Source: an uncultured Nesterenkonia sp. (GTDB taxonomy: Bacteria; Actinomycetota; Actinomycetes; Actinomycetales; Micrococcaceae). From it: a stretch of DNA of 64,000 nucleotides. The DNA lies in NCBI GenBank assembly GCA_947494195.1, contig CANLUC010000002.1, forward strand, positions 434,001 through 498,000, written 5' to 3'. Under the pieces are notes generated by a model, which was given only the letters and a program-made list of their open reading frames with translations, was not told the DNA's origin and made no database searches. A program made the translations under genes and the position numbers. The stretch's first letter is position 1. Each line of letters starts with the position of its first letter. Below, piece by piece: positions 42,029-50,944 of the stretch.

Positions 42029-42093
42029 AGAGGGCAGTGTGACGCACCCTGAATGTCCTGCGGTAGTGACATTCGGCTGTTGCACTGCCCTCT
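42029..42093. repeat. Long nested palindrome in the leader region
   Basis: An outer 11-base inverted repeat, AGAGGGCAGTG (42029-42039) and CACTGCCCTCT (42083-42093), encloses an inner GAATGTC (42051-42057) and GACATTC (42068-42074). Both arms are perfect. It lies in the gene-free 41919-42514 stretch, about 420 bases upstream of the cell-wall enzyme gene. It may be a bidirectional terminator, a small structured RNA or the remnant of a short mobile repeat; there is no T tract on the plus strand and CTTGTT follows on the minus strand. Confidence 0.6.
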
Positions 42094-42514
42094 CCCCATG
42101 GGCCCAGGTCAACCCCGGTCAGCCGCGGACAAGCGACCGTTGAACACCCGCGCGGTAATCACTGCGTGATGGAACAGCTGCTCCCTCGATACCGCGATCA
42201 CATACTGGTTAAAGTTCGACTGGAAGCTTTTTTGGAATCCCTTGTCAGCTGCATCTATTCATAGGTTAGAGTAGTCCTGACTCGGCAGGCTGTACGCGTA
42301 GGCTTCCCATCTTCAAGTACAGTTCGCTGCTTCCCCAGTCGCCCATATCTGCTTATGAATATCGTGCCTGCGCTTGTTGCCGCACGCTGGTCCTCGCCCC
42401 CTCAAGGGGATTCTCTGGTGTCCTATCTGGAAAAGAGGTTCAGCAGCTGCCACAGGCGTTTGTCCTCGTATTCATGGAGCCGTTCGGATGTGAACGACTA
42501 GTGAGGAATCAGCT
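42094..42514 (+). other. Long gene-free leader before the cell-wall enzyme gene
   Basis: There is no convincing ORF in the 596 bases between the lipoprotein and the GTG at 42515. Beyond the palindrome, the part from 42180 to 42300 is comparatively AT-rich and contains TTGTCA (42242-42247) and TAGAGT (42267-42272), a weak promoter pair 19 bases apart. That would give a leader of about 235 bases. Such long leaders before Rpf/NlpC-type genes often carry cyclic-di-AMP riboswitches, but the conserved core of that class is not recognisable here. Confidence 0.4.
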
Positions 42515-45500
42515 GTGCCGAAAAAACTCTCTTCTGCCGTTGTCGGCACTCTTGCCGTCGGCCTGACCATGCCGCTGACTGCCAACGCCGCAGCAGCCGC
42601 TCCCACCGATCTGGCTCCGCTGCCCGCGACAGGGGTGGACACCACAGCGGCCAGTGCAGCGAGCTTGAGCACCGTCGACATCTCCGCCACGCGCAATGCG
42701 ACGCAGTTCCGCTACCCGCTCGCCCAGCGGTCCTTCAGCTACACCTCTCCCTACGGCGCACGCTGCATGCCGGTCCAGGGAGCATCCACCTATCACCTGG
42801 GTCAGGACCTCGGTGCTGCGAACAACAGCCCCATCTACTCGGTGGCCGACGGCACCGTGGTGCGCACGTTCAGCGGTAACCGGTACCAGGCCGGATACGT
42901 CGTGATCCAGCATCGGATCGACGGCAAGACCTTCTACAGCGCCTACTTCCACATGTGGGACGCGAACACGCACGTGAGGACGGGGCAGACGGTCAAGGCC
43001 GGACAGACCATTGCGCGGGTCGGCAGCTCGGGCCCGTCGACGGCCCCTCACCTGCATCTGGAGATCTGGGAAGGCGCGTGGCTCAGCGGCAAGTCGCACA
43101 ATCCGACCACCTGGCTCGCCCAGCGCGGGATCAACCTGCGCTCGGCTGCGACCTCGGTCATGAACATCTCGGCACCTGCCTCGTGTGACTACTACACCGC
43201 CACGTCCACTCCGCTGCGTTCCAGCGCGAGCAGCTCGAGCTCGGTGATCATGCAGCTCGCTGCAGGGACTGCGCTGACTGCAGTTCCAGGTGACATCAGC
43301 AATTCGATGGTGCGGGTCAAGACCAATGGGCGGACCGGCTGGGTCGCGCACTCCGCGGTCACCCCGTCGCGGCCCAGCGGCTCCAGCGGCGGCACGATTC
43401 CGGCGTCCAGCGCTCCCAAGGGCACCTCGGTGACTCCCACGAAGTACCAGACGACGACGACGCTGAACGCACGAAGCGGCCCTGGCGCCAACTACGGGGT
43501 GCTCCAGGGGTTGGCCACGGGTACCGAGGTCACGGTGACCGCCAAGTACGGCAGCTGGCTGAAGTTCAGTCGCAACGGGCAGACCGTCTGGTCCCACGGC
43601 GACTTCCTCAAGAAGGTCTCGAGCTCCTCGACGACCACCCCAGCGACGTCGGACAGCTCGGTCGCCAAAGCCAGTGGTACCTATAAGGTCCAGCCTGGCG
43701 GGCGACTGAATGTGCGCACCGGTGCAGGGACCTCGAACTCGGTGGCCAAGACGCTGGCGCCGGGCACCACGATCAAGGTCAATGGCAAGCTGGGCTCCTG
43801 GCTCCGGTTCGATGACGGTTCGCGCAATCTGTGGGTGCACAAGAACTACGTGAACGCGGTCAGCACGGGCTCCGGATCCGGCTCCGAGGCAGTCCCCGGG
43901 GTCAGCTCGGCCAGTGGCACCTATAAGGTCCAGCCTGGCGGACGGCTGAATGTGCGCACCGGTGCAGGGACCTCGAACTCGGTGGCCAAGACGCTGGCGC
44001 CGGGCACCACGATCAAGGTCAACGGCAAGCTGGGCTCCTGGCTCCGGTTCGATGACGGTTCGCGCAATCTGTGGGTGCACAAGAACTACGTGAACAAGGT
44101 CACCGCTTCTGCCCCTGCGTCCAGCAGTGGGGTCAGCTCGGCCAGTGGTACCTATAAGGTCCAGCCTGGCGGGCGACTGAATGTGCGCACCGGTGCAGGG
44201 ACCTCGAACTCGGTGGCCAAGACGCTGGCGCCGGGCACCACGATCAGGGTCAATGGCAAGCTGGGTTCTTGGCTCCGGTTCAGTGACGGTTCGCGCAATC
44301 TGTGGGTGCACCAGAATTACGTGAACCAGGTCACCGCTTCTGCTCCCGCGTCGAGTAGCTCGGTTGCCAAAGCCAGTGGCACCTTTAAGGTCCAGCCTGG
44401 CGGGCGACTGAATGTGCGCACCGGTGCAGGGACCTCGAACTCGGTGGCCAAGACGCTGGCGCCGGGCACCACGATCAAGGTCAACGGCAAGCTGGGCTCC
44501 TGGCTCCGGTTCGATGACGGTTCGCGCAATCTGTGGGTGCACAAGAACTACGTGAACAAGGTCACCGCTTCTGCCCCTGCGTCCAGCAGCGGGGTCACCA
44601 AGGCCAGTGGCAGCTACAAGGTCCAGAGTGGCGTCAATCTGAATGTGCGTACCGAGGCGACTACTTCGAGCTCCAAGGTCACGACGCTCAAGCCGGGAAC
44701 GACTATCAAGGTGACCGGTAAGAAGGGCTCCTGGCTCAGCTACAAGGACGGTTCTCGCACCGTGTGGGTCCATTCGGGCTACCTGGACAAGGTCAGCGCA
44801 TCGAAGAGCACCGGCTCCGGATCCGGCTCCGAGACAGTCCCCGGGGGTACCGAATATTCGCAGTCCTCCGCCAGCACAACTTCAAACGGCACCTATAAGG
44901 TCAGCAGCGGCGTGCAGCTGAATGCCCGGACAGGCGCTGGCACCTCGAACGCCAGTGTGAAGATGCTCAAGCCCGGTACCACGGTGAAGGTCACCGGCGA
45001 GAAGGAGGATTGGGTCAGCTTCAAGGATGGTTCCCGCACCCTGTGGGTACATTCGGACTATCTGACGAAGGCGTCTTCCTCCACGTCCACCTCCCCGAGC
45101 AAAAAGTCGGACAGCAAATCGAGCAGCTCCTCCTCGAAGTCCTCGTCCAGTTCGACGACGGCTGCGAGTGGCTCGTTCCAGGTGAAGTCCGGCATCTCGC
45201 TGAATGCGCGGACCGGGGCCAGCACCTCGAGTTCGAGTGCGAAGGTGCTCAAGGCTGGCACGAAGGTCTCCGTCACCGGGAAGAAGGGTGAGTGGGTCAG
45301 TTTCAAGGACGGCTCGCGGACCCTGTGGGTGCATTCGGGCTATCTGGTCAAGGCCTCGGCGAGCGGTTCATCGGGCAGCTCTTCTTCGAGCAGCTCGTCG
45401 TCCAGCACCTCCTCCTCGAAGTCCTCGTCCAGTTCGACGACGGCTGCGAGCGGCTCGTTCCAGGTGAAGTCCGGCATCTCGCTGAATGCGCGGACCGGGG

Positions 45501-46828
45501 CCAGCACCTCGAGTTCGAGCGCGAAGGTGCTCAAAGCTGGCACGAAGGTCTCTGTCACCGGGAAGAAGGGTGAGTGGGTCAGCTTCAAGGACGGCTCGCG
45601 GACCCTGTGGGTGCATTCGGGCTACCTGGTCAAGGCCTCGTCTGCGGGATCCTCGAGCGGCTCCTCCTCCAGCAGCGACTCGGGCAGCACCTCGTCAAAG
45701 CCAGCCCAGAGCTCGAACTCTTCGTCCATAAACTCTGCCAGCGGGACTTACCACGTCAGGAGCGGTGTCTATCTGAACGCGCGCAGTGGGCCGGGCCTCT
45801 CGAACCGAGTGGTGCTCAATCTCAACCCCAAGCGCGAGATCCAGGTCACCGGGCGCAGCGGCGATTGGATGAGATTCACCTACAGCGGCAAGGACGTCTG
45901 GGTCACCGCCGAGTTCCTCGAAAAGGGCCCGGCCCGTGATGCAGCGCCATCGGGCTCCGACGGATCCACGAGCGCACCGGCCAAGAAGGCCAACTCCACG
46001 AACAGCAGCAGCAAGGCTGTGGGCACTGCCTACAGCACGAATGCCGTGAATGTGCGGATGGGCCCCAGCGTCAATCACAGCGCGATGTTCTCAGTGAGGT
46101 CGGGCACCAAGGTCGAGCTGCTGGAGAAGAAGAAGGACGGCTGGCAGGAGGTCAGGGTCAACGGAGCCACGGGCTGGATGTCCGCCCAGCTGCTGACGAG
46201 CAAGGCGCCGAGCTCCACCGGCCCGGCGAACTCGGGAAGCTCAGGATCCTCCGGCTCCACCAGCGGTTCGGGCAGCTCGAGCTCCTCGAATATGCACGCC
46301 AAGAGCAAGAACGGGCCGTACAGCGCGATCTGGGACAAGCTCGCGCAGTGTGAGTCCGGCCAGAACTGGAAGATCGACACCGGCAACGGCTTCTACGGAG
46401 GGGTGCAGTTCAGCCCGGAGTCCTGGGAAGCCGTCGGCGGGTCCGGCTTCCCGCACGAGGCCAGCCGAGAAGAGCAGATCAAGCGCGCCTACCTGCTGTA
46501 CAAGAAGCAGGGTTGGAACGCATGGCCGCTGTGCAACGCCAAGCTGGGTCTCAAGGGTGATCCAGGCGGGTACGGGGATGACTACTACCGGGTCCATCCC
46601 AACGCGAAGACTGCCTCAACGCTCACCCAGGCGGAGTCCTGGACTGCCACGTACAGCGTGCCGCTGCGCGAATCGGCAGCGACCTCCAGCGACAAGCTGG
46701 TCCAGGTCCCGCGCGGTGCCGAGCTCAAGCAGCTCAAGCGCGATGGTTCCTGGCTGAAGGTGGAGTACACCTCAGGCGGGGACACCCACACCGGCTGGGT
46801 GAACACCAGCTACATCTCCCAGGCCTGA
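42515..46828 (+). CDS. Secreted multidomain cell-wall enzyme: M23 peptidase, 13 SH3b repeats, Rpf-type domain
   Basis: GTG at 42515 follows GAGGA by eight bases. The 1437-residue protein has a signal peptide (1-30), an M23/LytM endopeptidase with YHLGQD (about 91-96) and HLHLEIW (about 180), then twelve bacterial SH3 domains (starting near 225, 309, 389, 469, 546, 623, 701, 792, 887, 981, 1077, 1169). A resuscitation-promoting-factor-like lysozyme domain follows (about 1265-1345; WDKLAQCESGQNW with the catalytic Glu, GFYGGVQFSPESW), and a thirteenth SH3 near 1372. It should cut both peptide and glycan strands of peptidoglycan while binding the wall. Ser/Thr/Ala linkers join the SH3 units. Four central SH3 copies are almost identical in DNA. 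Confidence 0.9.
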   Translation: MPKKLSSAVVGTLAVGLTMPLTANAAAAAPTDLAPLPATGVDTTAASAASLSTVDISATRNATQFRYPLAQRSFSYTSPYGARCMPVQGASTYHLGQDLGAANNSPIYSVADGTVVRTFSGNRYQAGYVVIQHRIDGKTFYSAYFHMWDANTHVRTGQTVKAGQTIARVGSSGPSTAPHLHLEIWEGAWLSGKSHNPTTWLAQRGINLRSAATSVMNISAPASCDYYTATSTPLRSSASSSSSVIMQLAAGTALTAVPGDISNSMVRVKTNGRTGWVAHSAVTPSRPSGSSGGTIPASSAPKGTSVTPTKYQTTTTLNARSGPGANYGVLQGLATGTEVTVTAKYGSWLKFSRNGQTVWSHGDFLKKVSSSSTTTPATSDSSVAKASGTYKVQPGGRLNVRTGAGTSNSVAKTLAPGTTIKVNGKLGSWLRFDDGSRNLWVHKNYVNAVSTGSGSGSEAVPGVSSASGTYKVQPGGRLNVRTGAGTSNSVAKTLAPGTTIKVNGKLGSWLRFDDGSRNLWVHKNYVNKVTASAPASSSGVSSASGTYKVQPGGRLNVRTGAGTSNSVAKTLAPGTTIRVNGKLGSWLRFSDGSRNLWVHQNYVNQVTASAPASSSSVAKASGTFKVQPGGRLNVRTGAGTSNSVAKTLAPGTTIKVNGKLGSWLRFDDGSRNLWVHKNYVNKVTASAPASSSGVTKASGSYKVQSGVNLNVRTEATTSSSKVTTLKPGTTIKVTGKKGSWLSYKDGSRTVWVHSGYLDKVSASKSTGSGSGSETVPGGTEYSQSSASTTSNGTYKVSSGVQLNARTGAGTSNASVKMLKPGTTVKVTGEKEDWVSFKDGSRTLWVHSDYLTKASSSTSTSPSKKSDSKSSSSSSKSSSSSTTAASGSFQVKSGISLNARTGASTSSSSAKVLKAGTKVSVTGKKGEWVSFKDGSRTLWVHSGYLVKASASGSSGSSSSSSSSSSTSSSKSSSSSTTAASGSFQVKSGISLNARTGASTSSSSAKVLKAGTKVSVTGKKGEWVSFKDGSRTLWVHSGYLVKASSAGSSSGSSSSSDSGSTSSKPAQSSNSSSINSASGTYHVRSGVYLNARSGPGLSNRVVLNLNPKREIQVTGRSGDWMRFTYSGKDVWVTAEFLEKGPARDAAPSGSDGSTSAPAKKANSTNSSSKAVGTAYSTNAVNVRMGPSVNHSAMFSVRSGTKVELLEKKKDGWQEVRVNGATGWMSAQLLTSKAPSSTGPANSGSSGSSGSTSGSGSSSSSNMHAKSKNGPYSAIWDKLAQCESGQNWKIDTGNGFYGGVQFSPESWEAVGGSGFPHEASREEQIKRAYLLYKKQGWNAWPLCNAKLGLKGDPGGYGDDYYRVHPNAKTASTLTQAESWTATYSVPLRESAATSSDKLVQVPRGAELKQLKRDGSWLKVEYTSGGDTHTGWVNTSYISQA
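43661..44570 (+). repeat. Four near-identical SH3-encoding DNA repeats
   Basis: Units starting near 43681, 43921, 44152 and 44383 (periods about 240, 231 and 231 bases) share a core of roughly 190 bases with only a few substitutions. Linkers between them vary. The copies indicate recent unequal recombination, so copy number may vary between strains and assemblies. Confidence 0.9.
45160..45640 (+). repeat. Second pair of near-identical SH3-encoding repeats
   Basis: Units beginning at about 45164 and 45446 (period 282 bases) are nearly identical over about 190 bases plus part of the serine linker. They form a family distinct from the 43661-44570 repeats, so two independent amplifications occurred in one gene. 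Confidence 0.88.
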
Positions 46829-46848
46829 GCCCAGAGCTCAGTCCTGAC

Positions 46849-46900
46849 ACGACGGCGGGCACGACTCACTCATTCGCGGGTGAGTCGCGTCCGCCGTCGT
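46849..46900. terminator. Bidirectional hairpin terminator between cell-wall enzyme gene and hisD
   Basis: ACGACGGCGG pairs with CCGCCGTCGT, and an inner GACTCAC pairs with GTGAGTC, giving a long stem in the convergent gap of 77 bases. It can serve both genes. Confidence 0.8.
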
Positions 46901-46905
46901 CGTGT

Positions 46906-48213
46906 TCAGCGGAAGCGTGCCTCGACGGCTTCACCATGGGCCGGCAGGCCTTCCGCCTGGGCCAGCGCCATGACGTGTGCAGCCACCTGCCGGAGTCCTG
47001 ATTCGCCGTAGTGGATGACCTGCTGGGAGCGCAGGAAGCTGGAGACATTCAGCCCCGAGGAGTACGCCGAGGCACCTCCGGTGGGAAGCACATGGTTGGA
47101 TCCCGCGCAGTAGTCACCCAGCGAGACCGGGGTGAAATCTCCGAGGAACACGGCTCCCGCGTTGTGGATCTCCTCGACCACGGCGGCGTCGTCGGCGGTC
47201 ATCACTTCCAGGTGCTCCGCGCCATAGGCGTTGGCGATCTCCACCGCCTGTTCCATGGTGTCGACCACCAGCACCGCGGACTGGGATCCCGTCAGCGCCT
47301 GCTTCACACGCTCTGCGTGCAAGGTGCTGCGCGCCTGGACCTCGACCTGCTCCATCACGGCCTCGGCCAGCGGCATCGAGGTCGTCACCAGCACCGCCGC
47401 GGCGAGCGCATCGTGCTCGGCCTGGGAGATCAGGTCGGACGCGATCAAGGGGGCCTTGGCCGTCTCATCAGCGAGCACCATGATCTCCGTGGGGCCAGCC
47501 TCGGCATCGATGCCGACCACGCCCTGCACGGCGCGCTTGGCGGTGGCGACGAAGATATTGCCCGGCCCGGTGATCAGCGACACCGGGGGGCAGACCTGTG
47601 TCCCCGACTCATCGCGGGCGCCGTAGGCGAACATCCCCACTGCCTGGGCACCGCCCACGGCGTAGACCTCCTCGATGCCCAGCAGATGGGCGGCACCGAG
47701 GATGGTCGGGTGGGGGAGCCCGCCGAAGTCCTTCTGCGGCGGGGAGGCGATCGCCAGGGAACGCACGCCGGCCACCTGCGCGGGCACCACGTTCATCACC
47801 ACAGAGGACGGGTACACCGCCTGTCCGCCGGGGACATAGAGGCCGACTCGGCGGATCGGCGTCCAACGATTGGTCACCCGAGCATCGGGTCCTGGTGAGA
47901 CCACCGAGGCGGCCGGAAGCTGAGCGTTGTGCACCTCACGGGCCCGCAGGATCAGCGTCTCCAGCGCTTCTCTGACCTCTGCGGACAGCTGGTCTGCGGC
48001 TTCGCGCAGCCTCTCCGCAGGCACACGGATCGAGGGAGGGCGCACGCCGTCGAACTTCTCGGAGTACTGCATCAGCGCCGAGACCCCGTGCTGACGGACA
48101 TCATCGAGGATCGGGGCAACGGTCTCGATGGTGGCCGAGATGTCCTGGGAGGCGCGGGGGAGCACGGAAGCGGCGTCGACCGAGCTTCCGCGCAGGTCTT
48201 TGAGAGTGAGCAT
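46906..48213 (-). CDS. hisD: Histidinol dehydrogenase
   Basis: HisD oxidises L-histidinol to L-histidine in two NAD+-dependent steps. ATG at 48213 was chosen because the product (435 residues) starts at the normal point, MLTLKDLRG; longer frames add unrelated sequence. Motifs: GLYVPGGQAVYPSSVVMNVVPA (about 122-143), GPGNIFVATAKRAV (about 212-225), the Zn-site-containing DLISQAEHDALA (about 260-271) and HNAGAVFLGDFTPVSLGDYCAGSNHVLPTGG near the C-terminus with a catalytic His. No other his gene is present in the window, although in many relatives hisC and hisB follow. Confidence 0.96.
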   Translation of the reverse strand: MLTLKDLRGSSVDAASVLPRASQDISATIETVAPILDDVRQHGVSALMQYSEKFDGVRPPSIRVPAERLREAADQLSAEVREALETLILRAREVHNAQLPAASVVSPGPDARVTNRWTPIRRVGLYVPGGQAVYPSSVVMNVVPAQVAGVRSLAIASPPQKDFGGLPHPTILGAAHLLGIEEVYAVGGAQAVGMFAYGARDESGTQVCPPVSLITGPGNIFVATAKRAVQGVVGIDAEAGPTEIMVLADETAKAPLIASDLISQAEHDALAAAVLVTTSMPLAEAVMEQVEVQARSTLHAERVKQALTGSQSAVLVVDTMEQAVEIANAYGAEHLEVMTADDAAVVEEIHNAGAVFLGDFTPVSLGDYCAGSNHVLPTGGASAYSSGLNVSSFLRSQQVIHYGESGLRQVAAHVMALAQAEGLPAHGEAVEARFR

Positions 48214-48318
48214 CTCCCCATTGTCTCCACTGGCGCACGTTGTTGCCCACTTCGTGACGTGAGAGCCCACACACCGGACGCGCGGGGAGATCTCAGTAGC
48301 CATTCAGAAGCCCATGGC

Positions 48319-49869
48319 ATGATGCTGGCCATGGCCTTTTCCCTCATGGATATCTTCTCAACGCCATGGGCGCACACTGTGCCCCTGATCCTCGGTGCTG
48401 CCCCGGGAGAGGGTGCTGCCCCGGGAGAGGGTGAGCCCACCGGGGGAGTGGACGAAGTGGTCGAGGAGAGCGTGCCCGATGGCGTGGAGAGCCTGCTCTA
48501 CCAGCAGGGGCCGGTCTTCGGCATCCTCACCGGGATAGCTCTGGCGGTGGTGATCGCACTGGCGGTCACGATTCTCTCTTCGATGGTCCTGAAACAGATC
48601 TTCCGGCACAACGACCATGTGAAGCACGCGATCAACCGCACCCGAACCCCGCTGTTCATCACGCTCGTGCTGATCGGCTCGTGGCTGACACTGCGGATCA
48701 CCGCCGAAGCCACCGAGTGGTTTCCCCCGGTCTCCTTCGCCCTGCTGGTGGCGGTGGTCATCGGAGTGGCCTGGTGGGCCCTGCGGATCGTGCGGATCGC
48801 CGAGGCCATGATCCAGTCGCAGTACATCGGGTATGTCGATGGCGAGCTGGACGTCGAGGATCGGCGGGGGCGCCGTCTCTCCACCCAGGTCTCACTGATC
48901 CGCCGAATCCTGACCGCGGTGATCATCACCCTGGCGGTGGCGGCGATCCTGCTGATGATCCCTCAGGTGCGCACGCTCGGGGCGGGGCTCATCGCCTCGG
49001 CCGGTGTGGCCTCAGTGGTGGTGGGCTTGGCCATGCAGTCTGTGCTCACCAACGTCTTCGCGGGCATCCAGCTGGCCTTCACCGACTCCATCCGTGCGGG
49101 CGACGTGGTGGTGGTGGAGGGGAACTACGGCTCCGTGGAAGACATCACGCTGACCGCCGTGGTGATCAAATCCTGGGACGAGCGTCGGTTCATCTACCCC
49201 TCCAGCTACTTCGTGGCGACCCCCTTCGAGAACTGGACGCGAGTGGGTACCGAGATTCTCGGCACGGTGGAGCTCGACGTGGACTGGAGGGTGCCGATGG
49301 ACCCGCTGCGCGCCCGGCTGAAGCGACTGCTGGACTCTGCGGAGCTGTGGGACGGACGCGACTACTCCTTGCAGGTCACCGACGCAGTGGGCGGGATGGT
49401 CAAGGCCCGGGTCGTCGTGTCAGCGCGCAACTCCGGAGAGCTGTGGGACCTGCGCTGCCTCATCCGTGAGGACCTGGTGAACTACCTCCGCGCAGAGCAT
49501 CCCTATGCGGTCTTCACCCAGCGCATGCTGCTCAGCAACGAGGAGGCTCTGGTGAAGACTCCCGACCCCGTCAGCACCGGCAAGGTGGGGGTGGTGGACT
49601 CCAGCGTTGACTCCCAACCGGTCACGCAGGCGGGAGAAGGCGCCTCGGTGTTCACCGGATCGATCGCCGCGGTGCAGCGCAACCGAGAATTCTCCGGCCC
49701 CGGCGAAAGCGCCTACCGCGAGCGGATGGAACGCCAGGAGGACCGCAGTGAGATCGAGGCGGACGGGACTGCCAATGCCGAGGACCTGGAGAAGAAGGTG
49801 AACGCCGAGGAGGAGACCTTCTCGGCGGCAGCCACCCGCCGGCCCGGCGAGGCGGCACCGCCGCGCTGA
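48319..49869 (+). CDS. MscS-family mechanosensitive ion channel
   Basis: ATG at 48319 has AGAAG seven bases upstream; 48331 is an alternative. The 516-residue protein has a short outer N-terminus with a duplicated AAPGEG unit, about four transmembrane helices, and the pore-lining TM3 sequence AGVASVVVGLAMQSVLTNVFAG (about 228-249, quoted in parts: AGVASVVVGLAMQ). The beta-rich cytoplasmic domain follows (AGDVVVVEGNYGSVEDITL, about 262-280). The last about 100 residues are an acidic, disordered tail. MscS channels release solutes upon hypo-osmotic shock. It diverges from hisD by 105 bases. Confidence 0.9.
   Translation: MMLAMAFSLMDIFSTPWAHTVPLILGAAPGEGAAPGEGEPTGGVDEVVEESVPDGVESLLYQQGPVFGILTGIALAVVIALAVTILSSMVLKQIFRHNDHVKHAINRTRTPLFITLVLIGSWLTLRITAEATEWFPPVSFALLVAVVIGVAWWALRIVRIAEAMIQSQYIGYVDGELDVEDRRGRRLSTQVSLIRRILTAVIITLAVAAILLMIPQVRTLGAGLIASAGVASVVVGLAMQSVLTNVFAGIQLAFTDSIRAGDVVVVEGNYGSVEDITLTAVVIKSWDERRFIYPSSYFVATPFENWTRVGTEILGTVELDVDWRVPMDPLRARLKRLLDSAELWDGRDYSLQVTDAVGGMVKARVVVSARNSGELWDLRCLIREDLVNYLRAEHPYAVFTQRMLLSNEEALVKTPDPVSTGKVGVVDSSVDSQPVTQAGEGASVFTGSIAAVQRNREFSGPGESAYRERMERQEDRSEIEADGTANAEDLEKKVNAEEETFSAAATRRPGEAAPPR
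48394..48429 (+). repeat. In-frame 18-bp tandem duplication near MscS N-terminus
   Basis: Two perfect 18-base copies (GGTGCTGCCCCGGGAGAG) encode the repeated AAPGEG segment in the extracytoplasmic N-terminal region. Confidence 0.85.
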
Positions 49870-49888
49870 GGCTCAGGCCCCTTGGACC

Positions 49889-50827
49889 TCAGGTCGGCGG
49901 CGGGGGTGGGGTGGCTCGGCCCTTGCCGGCCTTTGAGGCACTCTTGGCCTTCGCCGCCTTATAGGCGTCCACGGTGTTGATCGCTTCCGTGGTGGGCTCT
50001 GCGGTGCCGTCGGCGGAGGTGCCGTACTCCGCCCCGGGCGCCGTCGACTCGCCGCTTTCTGAGTCGCTGGTCCGCTTGTCCACGGCCCACTGCACCATCG
50101 AATCCGGCATGAACCGCAGCCCCGCGGTGAGCATCTGATAGCTGCGCGCCGGAACGCAGATGGCAGCGCCCTGGGCATTGGCGGTCAGCGCCTCGCGCAC
50201 GACGTCGTCGGCGTCCAGCCACATCCAGCGTTTCGCGGCCTTGACGGTGATGCCGGATCGCTGGTGGAACTCGGTCCGCACCAGACCCGGCACCAGGGCT
50301 GTCACGGTCACCCCGCGGGAGCGGAGCTGGCTGTGCAGGCCCTTGGAGAAGTTGATCACCCAGGACTTCGCCGCAGAGTAGGTCCCGGTGGGGGTATACC
50401 CCGCCACCGACGCCACGTTGATGATGCGCCCGCCGCGCCGCCGGGCCATGGCCGTGGCCGCGGTGTGCGAGAGCTCGAGCGTGGTCTGCACGTGCAGGCG
50501 CAGAAGCTTGCGCTCATCCTCGAGATCGGAGTCGATGAAGTCCGTGGCCAGTCCGTGCCCCGCATTGTTCACCAGCAGATGGACCGGGTGCGCGCGGTCG
50601 GCCAGGCGCTCCTGGACCGCCGCCACGCCGTCGTCGGTGACCAGGTCCGCCACGATCACGGAGGTCCCCACGCCATATTGCGAGGACATCGACTCCGCCT
50701 GCATCCGCAGCCGGTCGCCGTCGCGCGCGACCAGGACCAGGTCGTACCCCTGGGCGGCCAGCTGACGTGCGAACGCAGCGCCGAGGCCGGCGGTGGAACC
50801 GGTGATGACAGCCGTGTGGTTGCTCAT
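49889..50827 (-). CDS. Short-chain dehydrogenase/reductase
   Basis: This 312-residue SDR has the NADP(H)-binding TGSTAGLGAAFA motif (about 9-20), VNNAGHG (about 90-96), the catalytic Ser in NVASVAGY and YSAAK (about 156-160). It belongs to the DltE/YqjQ-like group with a C-terminal extension. The last about 60 residues are Thr/Ala/Lys-rich and end in a proline stretch, which is unusual and probably unstructured. The start is leaderless, with TAGGAT seven bases upstream. Substrate unknown. Confidence 0.88.
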   Translation of the reverse strand: MSNHTAVITGSTAGLGAAFARQLAAQGYDLVLVARDGDRLRMQAESMSSQYGVGTSVIVADLVTDDGVAAVQERLADRAHPVHLLVNNAGHGLATDFIDSDLEDERKLLRLHVQTTLELSHTAATAMARRRGGRIINVASVAGYTPTGTYSAAKSWVINFSKGLHSQLRSRGVTVTALVPGLVRTEFHQRSGITVKAAKRWMWLDADDVVREALTANAQGAAICVPARSYQMLTAGLRFMPDSMVQWAVDKRTSDSESGESTAPGAEYGTSADGTAEPTTEAINTVDAYKAAKAKSASKAGKGRATPPPPPT

Positions 50828-50834
50828 GGTGGAT

Positions 50835-50840
50835 ATCCTA
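50835..50840 (-). promoter_or_regulatory. Leaderless -10 box TAGGAT for SDR gene
   Basis: TAGGAT on the minus strand ends seven bases before the ATG at 50827. Confidence 0.5.
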
Positions 50841-50944
50841 GAGTGCCCAGATGTGCAGCGGGTCCAGTATTGTTCAGGGTCTATTCAGACTTGCCGGAGA
50901 AGCCCGGATCTGCGGCCATCGAGTCGTACCCGTCAGGAGGATCA

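Noticed and set aside
42094-42514. Cyclic-di-AMP (ydaO/yuaA) riboswitch before the Rpf-type gene
   Set aside because: Position and context fit, but the conserved GGGGUGAA- and CAGCUAACCUCGU-like blocks are not present on the plus strand.
42509-44773. Long minus-strand open frame (754 codons) opposite the cell-wall enzyme gene
   Set aside because: It is the reverse complement of repetitive SH3 coding DNA; the product is Arg/Gly/His-rich noise and the plus strand has signal peptide, catalytic motifs and a ribosome site.
43661-45640. CRISPR-like array
   Set aside because: The repeats are about 190-bp in-frame protein-coding SH3 units with unit lengths of 231-282 bases, not short repeats with unique spacers, and no cas genes are nearby.
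47929-48318. Upstream extension of the MscS gene antisense to hisD
   Set aside because: The extension overlaps the coding part of hisD in antisense and contains no membrane or domain features; MscS starts at 48319 or 48331.
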